From: a virus
Length of the DNA: 29,433 bases
Direction: 5' to 3' (one strand)
Virus record (IMG/VR): IMGVR_UViG_3300008050_008111
Location: 1 to 29,433 of that record
The translations under genes and the position numbers were made by a program. Shown here in pieces: positions 1 to 7,615 of the stretch; positions within the stretch are counted from its first letter, which is position 1; each line of letters begins with the position of its first letter. A model generated the notes under the pieces. The model ran no database searches. It was not told where the DNA came from and saw nothing but the letters and a program-made list of their open reading frames with translations.

Positions 1-556
1 CGTTCATATATGATATCTTTGTTGCAAAAAAGCAATTGCACATGTATTTTATAAATTCTGCCGACGTTGGGTCTGTCGACACTATGTGAGTGTGCGGAAA
101 TCTATCGCGGTACAGGGCAGATACTCTATCACATGCTAAATCTGTACCTCCTATTACTATACGAGAGGCATTAATGAAATCCAGGCGGGCGCTCCTCTCT
201 GTTAAAAACTCTGGATTGAACACAATATCTATATTAGGATATTCTTTTGCTAACATATTTGTAGTACCTGGCAAAACAGTAGATTTCAAGATAAATATGC
301 TTTCTTTGTTATTGTTATGCTTATTTATCCTATCAAAAACGTTTCGTACAATGGAAAGATCTATTTTGTTGGCGTTTATAACGTTCATCGGTGTTGGCAC
401 TGCGATGAAAATAAACTCGCAATCCATCACTTCTTCAAAAGTATTAATAGTTTTTTTAGGATCTGCGTCGTATACGCACACATTAGCATGTAAAGCGAAG
501 CCGCCAGCAATTGCTGAGCCGACAAATCCATTTCCTATGATTCCAATATTATACAC
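1..556 (-). CDS. UDP-glucose/GDP-mannose dehydrogenase family protein, C-terminus cut by window edge
   Basis: Translating the minus strand from a GTG at 556 gives 185 codons open to the left edge. It starts MYNIGIIGNGFVGSA, a Rossmann GxGxxG loop, followed by an acidic residue ending beta-2 (VYDADP), the IAVPTP segment, KSTVLPGTT and NPEFLTERSARLDF, in the order found in UDP-glucose/GDP-mannose dehydrogenases; the central-domain helix EFIKYMCNCFFATKIS follows. The catalytic Cys region lies beyond the window. The family oxidises a nucleotide sugar to its uronic acid with two NAD+. The upstream in-frame stop (TAG) leaves only the GTG as a sensible start; a weak AAAGG lies 14 nt upstream. It is the last visible gene of the glycan operon. 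The exact substrate (UDP-Glc, UDP-ManNAc or GDP-Man) cannot be told. The plus-strand ORF over the same bases is a shadow. Confidence 0.9.
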   Translation of the reverse strand, partial: MYNIGIIGNGFVGSAIAGGFALHANVCVYDADPKKTINTFEEVMDCEFIFIAVPTPMNVINANKIDLSIVRNVFDRINKHNNNKESIFILKSTVLPGTTNMLAKEYPNIDIVFNPEFLTERSARLDFINASRIVIGGTDLACDRVSALYRDRFPHTHIVSTDPTSAEFIKYMCNCFFATKISYMN

Positions 557-597
557 TTTATCATTCTAACCTTTTTCTTTATTTTTTTTAATATGTT

Positions 598-1548
598 TTA
601 CCACTTAAAATTATTCTTGTAATGTTCCACTATTTTGTGGATTTCCTCATCAAATACTTTTTGCGATTTCCATCCAAGATGTTTTAATTTTTTATCGTCC
701 AAGGCATACCTAATATCTTGACCGACTCTTTTGTAATCAAAATCAACATAATTTAGATAATTTCTATTGTCATTATAATAAGAATGAACAATTTTTTCTA
801 CTGTTTGCTTGTTTTCTTGCTCATACCCACCAGAAATATTATATATTTGGTTTTCAACATCAGCCTCTAATATATGTTCAACGCCTAAAGCTGTATCTTC
901 GGCATGTAGCCATGTTCTTATAGGTTCTCCCCTATCATGCAATCGTACTCTTTTGTTTCTTTGTAGATGTTTAACTGTTATTGGAATGAGTTTTTCCGGA
1001 TATTGACCAATACCATAATTATTGGTTGGTCGCATAATAATATATTTTATTCCGTAGGTCCGTGACCATGCCAATATCAACATATCTGCAGCTGCTTTTG
1101 AAGCTGAGTACGGATTAGATGGTTTAAGAATGTCTTTTTCATTGTGGAAGCCGCTGTCTAAATCTCCATATACTTCATCCGTACTAAAATGAAAAAAGAC
1201 TGGTAATACATCAATATTTCTTGGTTTAAGGCGTATTAAGTCCAAAAGGTTTTTCACACCTGTTATGTTTGAATGAATAAAATTTTCACTGTCGATAATA
1301 CTATTTCCAACGTGAGACTCTGCCGCAATGTTAATCACATAATCACAATCCGGCAAATATGTTAAAGTGGCGATGTCTTCTTTGACAAAGGTAAAATTTT
1401 TATTATTTGAGAACTCTTGAATATATTCCATGTTGGCAGCATACGTGCATTTATCTATTCCGTAAATGCGCCAGCCTTTCTTGAGAAAATGCCTCGTAAC
1501 ATGAGAACCAATAAGTCCCAAGCAACCAGTGATCACAGCTAGTTTCAT
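598..1548 (-). CDS. rmlB: dTDP-glucose 4,6-dehydratase-like SDR enzyme (RmlB-like)
   Basis: This 316-residue extended short-chain dehydrogenase would convert dTDP-glucose to dTDP-4-keto-6-deoxyglucose using bound NAD+. Visible motifs are TGCLGLIGSH near the N-terminus (TGxxGxIG nucleotide loop), NIAAESHV, the RmlB signature STDEVYG that carries the catalytic Asp/Glu pair, YSASKAAAD (YxxxK), RPTNNYGIGQYPEKLIP, and GEPIRTWLHAEDTA near the substrate site. I start at the ATG at 1548, preceded by AAAGGAGACAAA and overlapping the upstream stop as ATGA; a longer reading from 1575 is less likely. Length is slightly below the usual 330-360. With no rmlA, rmlC or rmlD in view, the product may feed another branch, for example an amino sugar. 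UDP-sugar dehydratases share these motifs, so the nucleotide is not certain. Confidence 0.85.
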   Translation of the reverse strand: MKLAVITGCLGLIGSHVTRHFLKKGWRIYGIDKCTYAANMEYIQEFSNNKNFTFVKEDIATLTYLPDCDYVINIAAESHVGNSIIDSENFIHSNITGVKNLLDLIRLKPRNIDVLPVFFHFSTDEVYGDLDSGFHNEKDILKPSNPYSASKAAADMLILAWSRTYGIKYIIMRPTNNYGIGQYPEKLIPITVKHLQRNKRVRLHDRGEPIRTWLHAEDTALGVEHILEADVENQIYNISGGYEQENKQTVEKIVHSYYNDNRNYLNYVDFDYKRVGQDIRYALDDKKLKHLGWKSQKVFDEEIHKIVEHYKNNFKW

Positions 1549-2375
1549 TTTGTCTCCTTTAGATTCGAATTCCATGTTTTAAACTTCTCATATACATATT
1601 CTGCGGCTGGATGGTATTTATATTCTCCCAAAAACAGCATCGGCGTTCTTAATGGGTTCCAATTTTTTTCATACCTATCTAAAGATTTACACTGATCTCC
1701 CCAGACAATATGCTTGGCACCACATAAAGAAGCTAAATGCATTGGACCAGAAGATGAGCCGAAAGTATAACTAGAATTTCGTAATACAGTAAATAAATCC
1801 TCAAGAACAATGTCTCGTAAATCATCGGTACCCTCAATCCATCCGGATTCTTTTTTTGTTCCAATACACCCTATTTTATCACTTTTTAATAAATCTTTAA
1901 GCATCTTCCATTTTTCGATATTCCAATTATCTTCTTTTCTCAGATCTCGATTTCTCACGTGGAATATATAATCATATTGTTGTTTGGTTTTTTCTCCAAA
2001 ACAAACATATTTTGGCTTAAGCTGTTGATCTCCAAAGGCGACGGGCTGTGTATAATGAGTATAGGGTGGATTGCCAAGTCTTCTGGGTAGCAGAACAGCT
2101 GTGTTCTTGTTTAGCGCAATATTGTTTGAATCTAAAGATTCTTTTAGACAAGATTTGATATCAACGTTATACATAAAAAAAGAATCAGCCAAACCTCCTT
2201 GGGGTTCATAGCTAATAAATTTATCTGCGAAATCGCTGTATATTGCTTTTGAATTTTCTCTAGATATCACAATTGTTTTATCATATGATTCTGCCAGTCT
2301 GCGCACATAGGCTTGCCATGCAAACAATTCCCAACCAAACTCGCCAACCCACGGACCTGCAATTAGTGTTTTCAT
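1545..2375 (-). CDS. GT9-like (heptosyltransferase-type) glycosyltransferase
   Basis: This 276-residue protein has a GT-B C-terminal half. The stretch FGSSSGPMHLASLCGAKHIVWGD at about 212-234 matches the nucleotide-sugar binding loop of ADP-heptose:LPS heptosyltransferases (usual form: D-T/S-G-x-x-H-x-A-x-x-x-G). An N-terminal GPWVGEFGWELF loop would hold the acceptor side. The family transfers a sugar from an ADP-activated donor, and an HldE-like gene pair at 10515-11652 could supply such a donor. The gene overlaps both neighbours by 4 nt (ATGA), so it is probably translationally coupled. The start ATG at 2375 has only weak Shine-Dalgarno character, consistent with coupling. It is shorter than cellular heptosyltransferases (about 320-350). 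The assignment to a GT-B fold is firm; the donor is inference. Confidence 0.7.
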   Translation of the reverse strand: MKTLIAGPWVGEFGWELFAWQAYVRRLAESYDKTIVISRENSKAIYSDFADKFISYEPQGGLADSFFMYNVDIKSCLKESLDSNNIALNKNTAVLLPRRLGNPPYTHYTQPVAFGDQQLKPKYVCFGEKTKQQYDYIFHVRNRDLRKEDNWNIEKWKMLKDLLKSDKIGCIGTKKESGWIEGTDDLRDIVLEDLFTVLRNSSYTFGSSSGPMHLASLCGAKHIVWGDQCKSLDRYEKNWNPLRTPMLFLGEYKYHPAAEYVYEKFKTWNSNLKETK

Positions 2376-3064
2376 CCATATATTTCTTCGTAGTCTGCTT
2401 TGATTTGATTATTGCGGGTATCGACGTGACTATCAAATATGCCGCGACCGCCATAATGGATTATATGAGACTTAAATCTATCAGCCTTGTTGTTCCATGG
2501 TTCAGAAAACATAGTCATATGATTCCATCTATAATCCAACTCCTGAACTTTGTAATTATATTTATGTATATTGTAGGACATATGCAGGTCGGCGCTACCC
2601 CATTCTAACCAAAACTTCTTTTTATGTGGCAAAAATATATTTTTATGTTCTTTGGATAACAAAAAAGTACCAGCATTGGTATAACCAGCATGCCAACCGA
2701 CGTCCCCCCAATAATTTTGAATATTTTGTATTTTAGCCCTGCGGTCTGACATTCTTGTGCCGACGTCTTCATAAACACTACCTATAGAATCAGCGGGCAC
2801 CAGATTAAATAAATTAGGGCAATCTTTGTTTATTATCATGTCCGCGTCTAGGTGAAGAATTCTATCGTAAGTTTCTAGAAGTTCATATATTTTAAGTATT
2901 CTATAATGAGGTTTATTATCACTAGTCAAAAACGGTGCCTTCCCTGCTAAAATAATAAATTCTGCATTGCATTTTTCAGCATAGGATCTCATGACCGGAA
3001 TGGTAATATCAGTATATTCTTTTACATGTTCGTCTGCTCTTGTAATAATTGCTAATTTGCTCAT
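2372..3064 (-). CDS. GT-A glycosyltransferase, GT8/glycogenin-like
   Basis: A 230-residue GT-A enzyme. RILHLDADMII carries the metal-binding DxD motif, followed by TNAGTFLLSKE (the N-G-F segment after DxD in GT8-type enzymes) and a C-terminal HIIHYGGRG that resembles the conserved His-x-x-Gly region binding the donor phosphates. These proteins transfer a hexose from a UDP-sugar with a divalent metal. The N-terminal KLAIITRADEH and EFIILAG strands fit the Rossmann-like half. Start ATG at 3064 overlaps the upstream TGA by 4 nt, and its own stop overlaps the next gene in the same way. No membrane segment is visible, so it should be cytoplasmic. The acceptor is unknown. Confidence 0.75.
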   Translation of the reverse strand: MSKLAIITRADEHVKEYTDITIPVMRSYAEKCNAEFIILAGKAPFLTSDNKPHYRILKIYELLETYDRILHLDADMIINKDCPNLFNLVPADSIGSVYEDVGTRMSDRRAKIQNIQNYWGDVGWHAGYTNAGTFLLSKEHKNIFLPHKKKFWLEWGSADLHMSYNIHKYNYKVQELDYRWNHMTMFSEPWNNKADRFKSHIIHYGGRGIFDSHVDTRNNQIKADYEEIYG

Positions 3065-3939
3065 TTAAATCTTTTCCTTAGTTTATTAAAAATAATTTTT
3101 TGATCAAGATCATCCTTGGCGATTATTATTTTAATCAGCCCTTTACCACATACGACATGTGGACACTCATCTTCTAATTTATAAATTTTACCAATATGTT
3201 CTTCTCTATTGAGAATATCGAGATCTTCTGTTACTTTTATTTCTTCTAAATATATAATCTTATCTTCATATTTTGTAGTTGCGCCCATATAAGGATATCC
3301 CAAACTATAGACTTTTTGTTGTATTTGATTGGCGTCGTTACTCCAGTCAATTCTAGAATCTTCCTCATCTCTCCAAAGACTATAGGAACTACTTTTATAA
3401 TCTATTATAACAGGTACGGGACAATCTTTTAAAATATTATTAGCCATGTCAGCATATAATTGAGACACCTTTTCAAAAGCCTTTTTTAATGTTATTGGAT
3501 ATTGGATATACTTTTTTTTTCTATAGTAGACTTTTCCATAATCCGGTCCCTTGCTTAAATCTGAAGATGGCGCAAAACTAGTTGCACCAAGATATTGTGA
3601 TTTATCCAGCAGCGCTGATATAGTAGGAGCAAAGCCTCTTCTTTCAGGAAGGTAACTATCATGGAATACGACAACTTTATCTAAATTATTTTTGATCAAA
3701 AACTGCCATCCCACAACAAACAATTTATTTACCATATCAAATTGAGCTTGAATATCCTTTATTGCCTGCTTTTTATATAATGGAATATTATTTTTGTTAC
3801 AATGTTCAATTATTTGTTTATAGTGAAAAGAATCTTTGCGTTCCTTGTTATCATAAGTTACTACAAAATCAGGAGCTTGATTCAGTTTTTTTAAAAATAA
3901 AATCCCTTTGTATCCAGTGGTCAAAACACCAAATTTCAT
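3061..3939 (-). CDS. Formyltransferase-family protein, probable sugar N-formyltransferase
   Basis: A 292-residue relative of methionyl-tRNA and sugar N-formyltransferases, which move a formyl group from N10-formyl-THF onto an amine. The active-site loop reads VVFHDSYLPERRGFAPT: the catalytic His and the LPxxRG turn are present, but the Asn two residues before the His is replaced by Val. A DYGKVYYRKK segment may supply the catalytic Asp. The C-terminal part has RIDWSNDANQIQQKV then YPYMGATT, the signature between the N- and C-domains of ArnA/WbkC-type formyltransferases. I begin at ATG 3939 (MKFGVLTTG), which overlaps the upstream stop as TAATG; a longer form from 3966 is possible. With gmd and a DegT aminotransferase nearby, an N-formyl dideoxyamino sugar (such as N-formylperosamine) is the likely product. 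Confidence 0.75.
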   Translation of the reverse strand: MKFGVLTTGYKGILFLKKLNQAPDFVVTYDNKERKDSFHYKQIIEHCNKNNIPLYKKQAIKDIQAQFDMVNKLFVVGWQFLIKNNLDKVVVFHDSYLPERRGFAPTISALLDKSQYLGATSFAPSSDLSKGPDYGKVYYRKKKYIQYPITLKKAFEKVSQLYADMANNILKDCPVPVIIDYKSSSYSLWRDEEDSRIDWSNDANQIQQKVYSLGYPYMGATTKYEDKIIYLEEIKVTEDLDILNREEHIGKIYKLEDECPHVVCGKGLIKIIIAKDDLDQKIIFNKLRKRFK

Positions 3940-4658
3940 TATTTTATTTTTTCCTTTGGGACACATATGTATTCACCAAAGTTCTGAAATTGCGAAACTC
4001 TAGAATTATGTTCATTGTAAATATAATACCCTAATTCAGTAAAAGTATTGAAATCAAAACCTCCGTCTTCTGGCTTTACAAAGCCAGGATAACCATCATA
4101 CTTGATATCTAATCCAGCGTGATACCCTACTTGCCATATCGGTCTAATTTCTTCTAATAATCTTGTCATTCCAAACAACGCTAAAGTTTCCATTCCTTCA
4201 ATATCTATCTTAAGTAAATCCGGATGTTCTATGTTGTTTTCTTTTATAAAATCATCAAAAATTACGTAATTGATTTCTCTTTCTTCCGCTTCCTTTGTTG
4301 TACAATCATTAAACTTTGTTATAATGGTTTCTGTTTTGTTGTGAACTGCTATTTGGTAAACTTCAATGTTCTGATAGGGTGAACAGTTTTCTTTAAGTCT
4401 TTTGCAATTATCCGGAAACCCTTCAAATGAATGCACCTTCATGCCTTCTAAGGCAAATGGAATAGAAAACGTTCCTATATAAGCACCGATATCATACACT
4501 ACACTTTCGGGTTTTAGAAGCCTAAGCAGCGTACTGAAATCGTGGTCGGGACGTCCATAAAGTTTATCATTGATAATAAATTTATCTAGATTGTGTCCCT
4601 CTGTTAACAAATTTTTATAATGTATTGTGTTTTCTTTGTAATAAATCGATTTATTCAT
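3939..4658 (-). CDS. FkbM-family SAM-dependent methyltransferase
   Basis: A 239-residue class I methyltransferase. VVYDIGAYIGTFSIPFA is SAM motif I, HSFEGFPDNCKRLKEN is motif II with the acidic residue for ribose, and LLKIDIEGMETLALFG is the highly characteristic FkbM segment (KIDxEGxE). FkbM enzymes usually O-methylate a sugar or polyketide hydroxyl. The start ATG at 4658 follows AAAGGATAACATT, a good ribosome site. The 3' end overlaps the formyltransferase gene as TAATG. The enzyme probably decorates the glycan made by the neighbouring genes. A second FkbM gene lies at 6194-6841, but the two differ widely outside the motifs, so they are not a recent duplication. Confidence 0.88.
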   Translation of the reverse strand: MNKSIYYKENTIHYKNLLTEGHNLDKFIINDKLYGRPDHDFSTLLRLLKPESVVYDIGAYIGTFSIPFALEGMKVHSFEGFPDNCKRLKENCSPYQNIEVYQIAVHNKTETIITKFNDCTTKEAEEREINYVIFDDFIKENNIEHPDLLKIDIEGMETLALFGMTRLLEEIRPIWQVGYHAGLDIKYDGYPGFVKPEDGGFDFNTFTELGYYIYNEHNSRVSQFQNFGEYICVPKEKIK

Positions 4659-4670
4659 AATGTTATCCTT

Positions 4671-4955
4671 TTACTTCAATTTGTCAGTTTCTAAATAAGG
4701 ATCGTCGCCATACATTTTGGTGCTCCCTTGTTGATAAAGCTTTTGTATATCGCCAGTACTAATCATATGGTTGATTGCTTCATCTATCTCCTGTATAAGA
4801 TCGTTTCGTTGAGAATTTGCGACATTTGTGATACGACATGCGTTAGCAATCTCATTATCAGATGCACCTTTCTTTCGTTTAATATCTTCTGCAGCCCAAA
4901 TACGTAAATTCGTAATGGTCAACTTGTCTATCATGTTTCCTATAGTATCAGCCAT
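4671..4955 (-). CDS. Small protein, DUF4254-like
   Basis: A 94-residue soluble protein starting MADTIGNMIDKLTITNLRIW. That opening resembles the C-terminal half of DUF4254 proteins, a family often found beside glycosyltransferases in bacteria and phages. The middle is charged and predicted helical (IANACRITNVANSQRNDLIQ), with no catalytic motif I recognise. The start at 4955 has a good GAGAGGAAAATAATAA leader. It sits between a sugar C-methyltransferase and an FkbM methyltransferase in the same operon, so it probably acts in glycan assembly, but the role is unknown. The family match is from memory of the opening motif and should be treated as tentative. Confidence 0.6.
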   Translation of the reverse strand: MADTIGNMIDKLTITNLRIWAAEDIKRKKGASDNEIANACRITNVANSQRNDLIQEIDEAINHMISTGDIQKLYQQGSTKMYGDDPYLETDKLK

Positions 4956-4958
4956 TTA

Positions 4959-6197
4959 TTATTTTCCTCTCCCTATAATTTCAAACTCCGGACATGGGAC
5001 AATAAATTTCCCTCCACGTTCCAAAAATTCTGCTTCTCTTTCTACAAATTCTTTGATAAAGTGCCATGGCAAAACTAACAAGTAGTCCGGTTTAGCTTCA
5101 CGCATCTCTTTTTCAGAAATAATAGGAATATTTGTACCTACCGTAAATTTACCAAACTTTGCTGGACTTCTTTCAGCAATTGCTGTGATGTCATTGGGAG
5201 TTAAACCATAATACTGCAGTAAGGTATTACCCTTTGTAGAAGCTCCGTAACCATAAACTTTTTTCCCTTTTAAAACTTCAAGTCGTATGAAATTGACCGT
5301 TTGTTTTTTCATTTGCTCTAATTTGATATAAAATTCTTTCCATATCGCGGGATTGGATATATCCAAGTGATCATTTTCATAACTCAACAAAGTATTGACT
5401 CGATATTTGCATACATCTCGCAAAGGTGTCGTGCCAAATGAGGTCTCTTTTGCTTCTTTTTTTTGAAGATATACTCTGCAGCTGCCGCCATTTGTATCAT
5501 TAAGAGAACAATCGACTATTTTAAAACCATGTGGTTCTACTAGCTTTTTCATGCTATTCAAAGAAAAATAATAAACATGCTCGTGGCATATGTTATCAAA
5601 TGCCATTTGTTTTACCATCAAAGGAGTATACGAAAGTTGGACTACCCATACTCCGTCATCTTCTAGGATTTTGTATACGTCTTCAATAAACGGATTCGGG
5701 TCGTCTAGATCATAAAACATTGCAATCGTTGTAATGACCTTACACTTCTTACCCCCAAATCCTGTTTTTTGATAAGAATCATATGAAAAATAGTCTTGTA
5801 TAACGCTGTCTGCCTCTTTCGAAGAGAGTTCTAAAAAAGAATCTTCAACAGGGTCGATACCAACTTTTATGAATTCTTCGGGAATGAACTTAAACATGGT
5901 CCCATCGTTACATGCAATATCAAGCCAAACATCACCTTTTTCATATTTTATACGACTGCTAACTTCTTGTGCAATATTTTTAAGCTGATTAGTCATTGAG
6001 GCGTTTGTACCGGATCGATACCAATATTTCCCATACATCACATCTGGATCTACCACCTCTGTCAGTCTTGGGGCGCCAATTTTCTCATCCATTGTCAAGG
6101 TTAGTGGTGCTTTTTCTTTACCTTTATAATCTTTTTTAATGTCAGATAAAAAATCTGATACGTAATGCATACCTATATCAAGTAGCTGTTTTGTCAT
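4959..6197 (-). CDS. Sugar C-methyltransferase (TylC3/NovU type), N-terminal Zn-site Cys missing
   Basis: A 412-residue enzyme with the three-part layout of sugar C-3/C-5 methyltransferases. The N-terminal LLDIGMHYVSDFL fits the start of the family, but the CxxC zinc cluster that normally precedes it is absent. Next come the SAM domain (VWLDIACNDGTMFKF, VGIDPVEDS) and the signature DNICHEHVYYFSLNSM plus NDTNGGSCRVYLQ. The C-terminal Rossmann-like domain contains VYGYGASTKGNTLLQYY and FIVPCPEFEII. The family adds a methyl branch to a keto-deoxysugar nucleotide, typically the product of a 4,6-dehydratase, and both rmlB-like and gmd genes are nearby. The start ATG at 6197 follows GGGAGACAACAA and overlaps the upstream stop as ATGA; a longer start at 6236 is less likely. 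Confidence 0.85.
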   Translation of the reverse strand: MTKQLLDIGMHYVSDFLSDIKKDYKGKEKAPLTLTMDEKIGAPRLTEVVDPDVMYGKYWYRSGTNASMTNQLKNIAQEVSSRIKYEKGDVWLDIACNDGTMFKFIPEEFIKVGIDPVEDSFLELSSKEADSVIQDYFSYDSYQKTGFGGKKCKVITTIAMFYDLDDPNPFIEDVYKILEDDGVWVVQLSYTPLMVKQMAFDNICHEHVYYFSLNSMKKLVEPHGFKIVDCSLNDTNGGSCRVYLQKKEAKETSFGTTPLRDVCKYRVNTLLSYENDHLDISNPAIWKEFYIKLEQMKKQTVNFIRLEVLKGKKVYGYGASTKGNTLLQYYGLTPNDITAIAERSPAKFGKFTVGTNIPIISEKEMREAKPDYLLVLPWHFIKEFVEREAEFLERGGKFIVPCPEFEIIGRGK

Positions 6198-6841
6198 TTG
6201 TTGTCTCCCTTTACATAAAAATCGTTGATTTTCCATCTAGTATCTTTTATATACCCAAATTTATTTAAATATTCTTCTATGTTTTTGTCATTATAATTGT
6301 TTTCTACAACCAGTAATTTAATGTTCCAGTGTGTTAAGTCTAGACCTTGCAAGACATCGAGTTCTGTCCCTTCAGTATCAATTGATATAAAATCAATATC
6401 TTTTTCAAACTTGGCTTCCGATAGAACACTATCTAAAGTTCGGACGTCAACCAAAATTTGATAGCTATGATTGATAAGATTTTTATCCTCATGTTCTTTG
6501 ACTAGTCGGCTGTCCGGACGTAATCCACTAACTGAGGACATTATGTTCCTTTGTCCTATGTCATATATTGTAAATGAAATATTATTCTCGTTGGATGCAC
6601 CACAAGCACATTGTATGGATTCCTTCCGAGTATTAGCAACCATATCATAATATTCTGGATTTGGCTCAATACACAACGTTCTCCAGCCCATCTTTTCGAA
6701 ATACAAAGTATTAGAACCACGAATGCCGTTAGCAGCCCCAACTTCGATGCACGTGCCATCAGTTTGTCCAACAAAATAAAGCTCTATAAGCACATCAGTA
6801 CTAAATTGCCCATAATATCCTTTTTTTGGTTCATAATTCAT
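6194..6841 (-). CDS. FkbM-family SAM-dependent methyltransferase
   Basis: A 215-residue class I methyltransferase of the FkbM group. GTCIEVGAANGIRGSNTLY is SAM motif I, TLCIEPNPEYYDM is motif II, and IDFISIDTEGTELDVLQGL is the FkbM hallmark. It likely O-methylates a sugar hydroxyl. The start at 6841 follows GGAAAAACTAT. It overlaps the C-methyltransferase gene by 4 nt (ATGA), suggesting coordinated synthesis of the two methylating enzymes. The C-terminal part (LLVVENNYNDKNIEEYL, then GYIKDTRWKINDFYV) matches the usual end of the family, where a conserved Tyr/Phe-rich strand closes the sheet. The acceptor is unknown. Confidence 0.88.
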   Translation of the reverse strand: MNYEPKKGYYGQFSTDVLIELYFVGQTDGTCIEVGAANGIRGSNTLYFEKMGWRTLCIEPNPEYYDMVANTRKESIQCACGASNENNISFTIYDIGQRNIMSSVSGLRPDSRLVKEHEDKNLINHSYQILVDVRTLDSVLSEAKFEKDIDFISIDTEGTELDVLQGLDLTHWNIKLLVVENNYNDKNIEEYLNKFGYIKDTRWKINDFYVKGDNK

Positions 6842-6856
6842 ATAGTTTTTCCATAG

Positions 6857-7615
6857 TTAGCAATAAAGAGCGCCATCTTGCAACAGATTAGCTAGTTTAT
6901 CATAATTTGCATCTTGAACACTTTGAGGCAAATGTTTGTAAACAAACAATATATCCTCTTTGCTGATTCCTGATGTTGATCCCCACTTTAGTTTTTCATC
7001 CCACCGGGGGAAAGGAATTCCTTTCTTATACACATTACAAGACTTATACAAAAATTCCTTTTGGTCTAAAGAAATTATTGTAGCATTATCTCTTTTTGAT
7101 TCTTCCATGTTTCGAGTCTCAAAATCCCATGCTGTAAAATCTGGTTTGAGAAATTTCAAAAAATAATTTTTTTCCCAAATCGATGGGTGAAGAGTTGTGC
7201 GATAATTGGCTTTTTGATGAAGTTTTAGTAAGCCCTTTTTATAAGGTTCTGCGCTCATATTCAAATGAGAATCTAATAATGCTTTTTGAGCATTATTCTC
7301 TTTTATTTCGTTTTCTAACAATTTGTATTTAGATATATCGACTGGTCCGACCAACATCACGTCTTCCACAGTAAAAATAAAATGATTGTCTTCTAAAGAT
7401 TCAATGTATGGAATAAGAGGGGTTGTCCAATATTTTCCAAAGTCCTGTTGTTTACCTAACGAAACAAATGAACAATTTGGCGGTAGTTTATCTATTTTTG
7501 ATGCATCAAACCCTAAAAAGATAATTTCTTGCCCTGGCCAGTTTCGATTAAACAGTTCGCAAAAGGGAGGAAGCAAAAAGCTATAATTATCTGAGGTTGC
7601 AACTAAAATTTTCAT
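6857..7615 (-). CDS. Putative glycosyltransferase of unassigned family
   Basis: A 252-residue soluble protein that I cannot place firmly. MKILVATSDNYSFLLPPF followed by EIIFLGFD looks like the first strands of a GT-A nucleotide-sugar fold, and HFIFTVEDVMLVGPVD at about 77-92 could be a degenerate DxD region (EDV). The C-terminal half contains aromatic-rich segments typical of acceptor pockets (FTAWDFETRNMEES). It sits between gmd and an FkbM gene, with a TAATG junction to the upstream gmd, so a role in the same glycan is likely. The ribosome site GGAGATAAAAAATA is slightly far from the ATG. No signal peptide or membrane segment is visible. Confidence 0.6.
   Translation of the reverse strand: MKILVATSDNYSFLLPPFCELFNRNWPGQEIIFLGFDASKIDKLPPNCSFVSLGKQQDFGKYWTTPLIPYIESLEDNHFIFTVEDVMLVGPVDISKYKLLENEIKENNAQKALLDSHLNMSAEPYKKGLLKLHQKANYRTTLHPSIWEKNYFLKFLKPDFTAWDFETRNMEESKRDNATIISLDQKEFLYKSCNVYKKGIPFPRWDEKLKWGSTSGISKEDILFVYKHLPQSVQDANYDKLANLLQDGALYC

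Noticed and set aside
90-569. Plus-strand ORF of 159 codons
   Set aside because: It lies over the minus-strand nucleotide-sugar dehydrogenase, whose motifs are clear, and its own translation has no recognisable domain.
1614-1623. TATTTATA octamers (late-promoter core on the minus strand), also near 9623, 10448 and 12170
   Set aside because: They fall inside coding regions of an AT-rich genome without supporting gene starts at the right distance.
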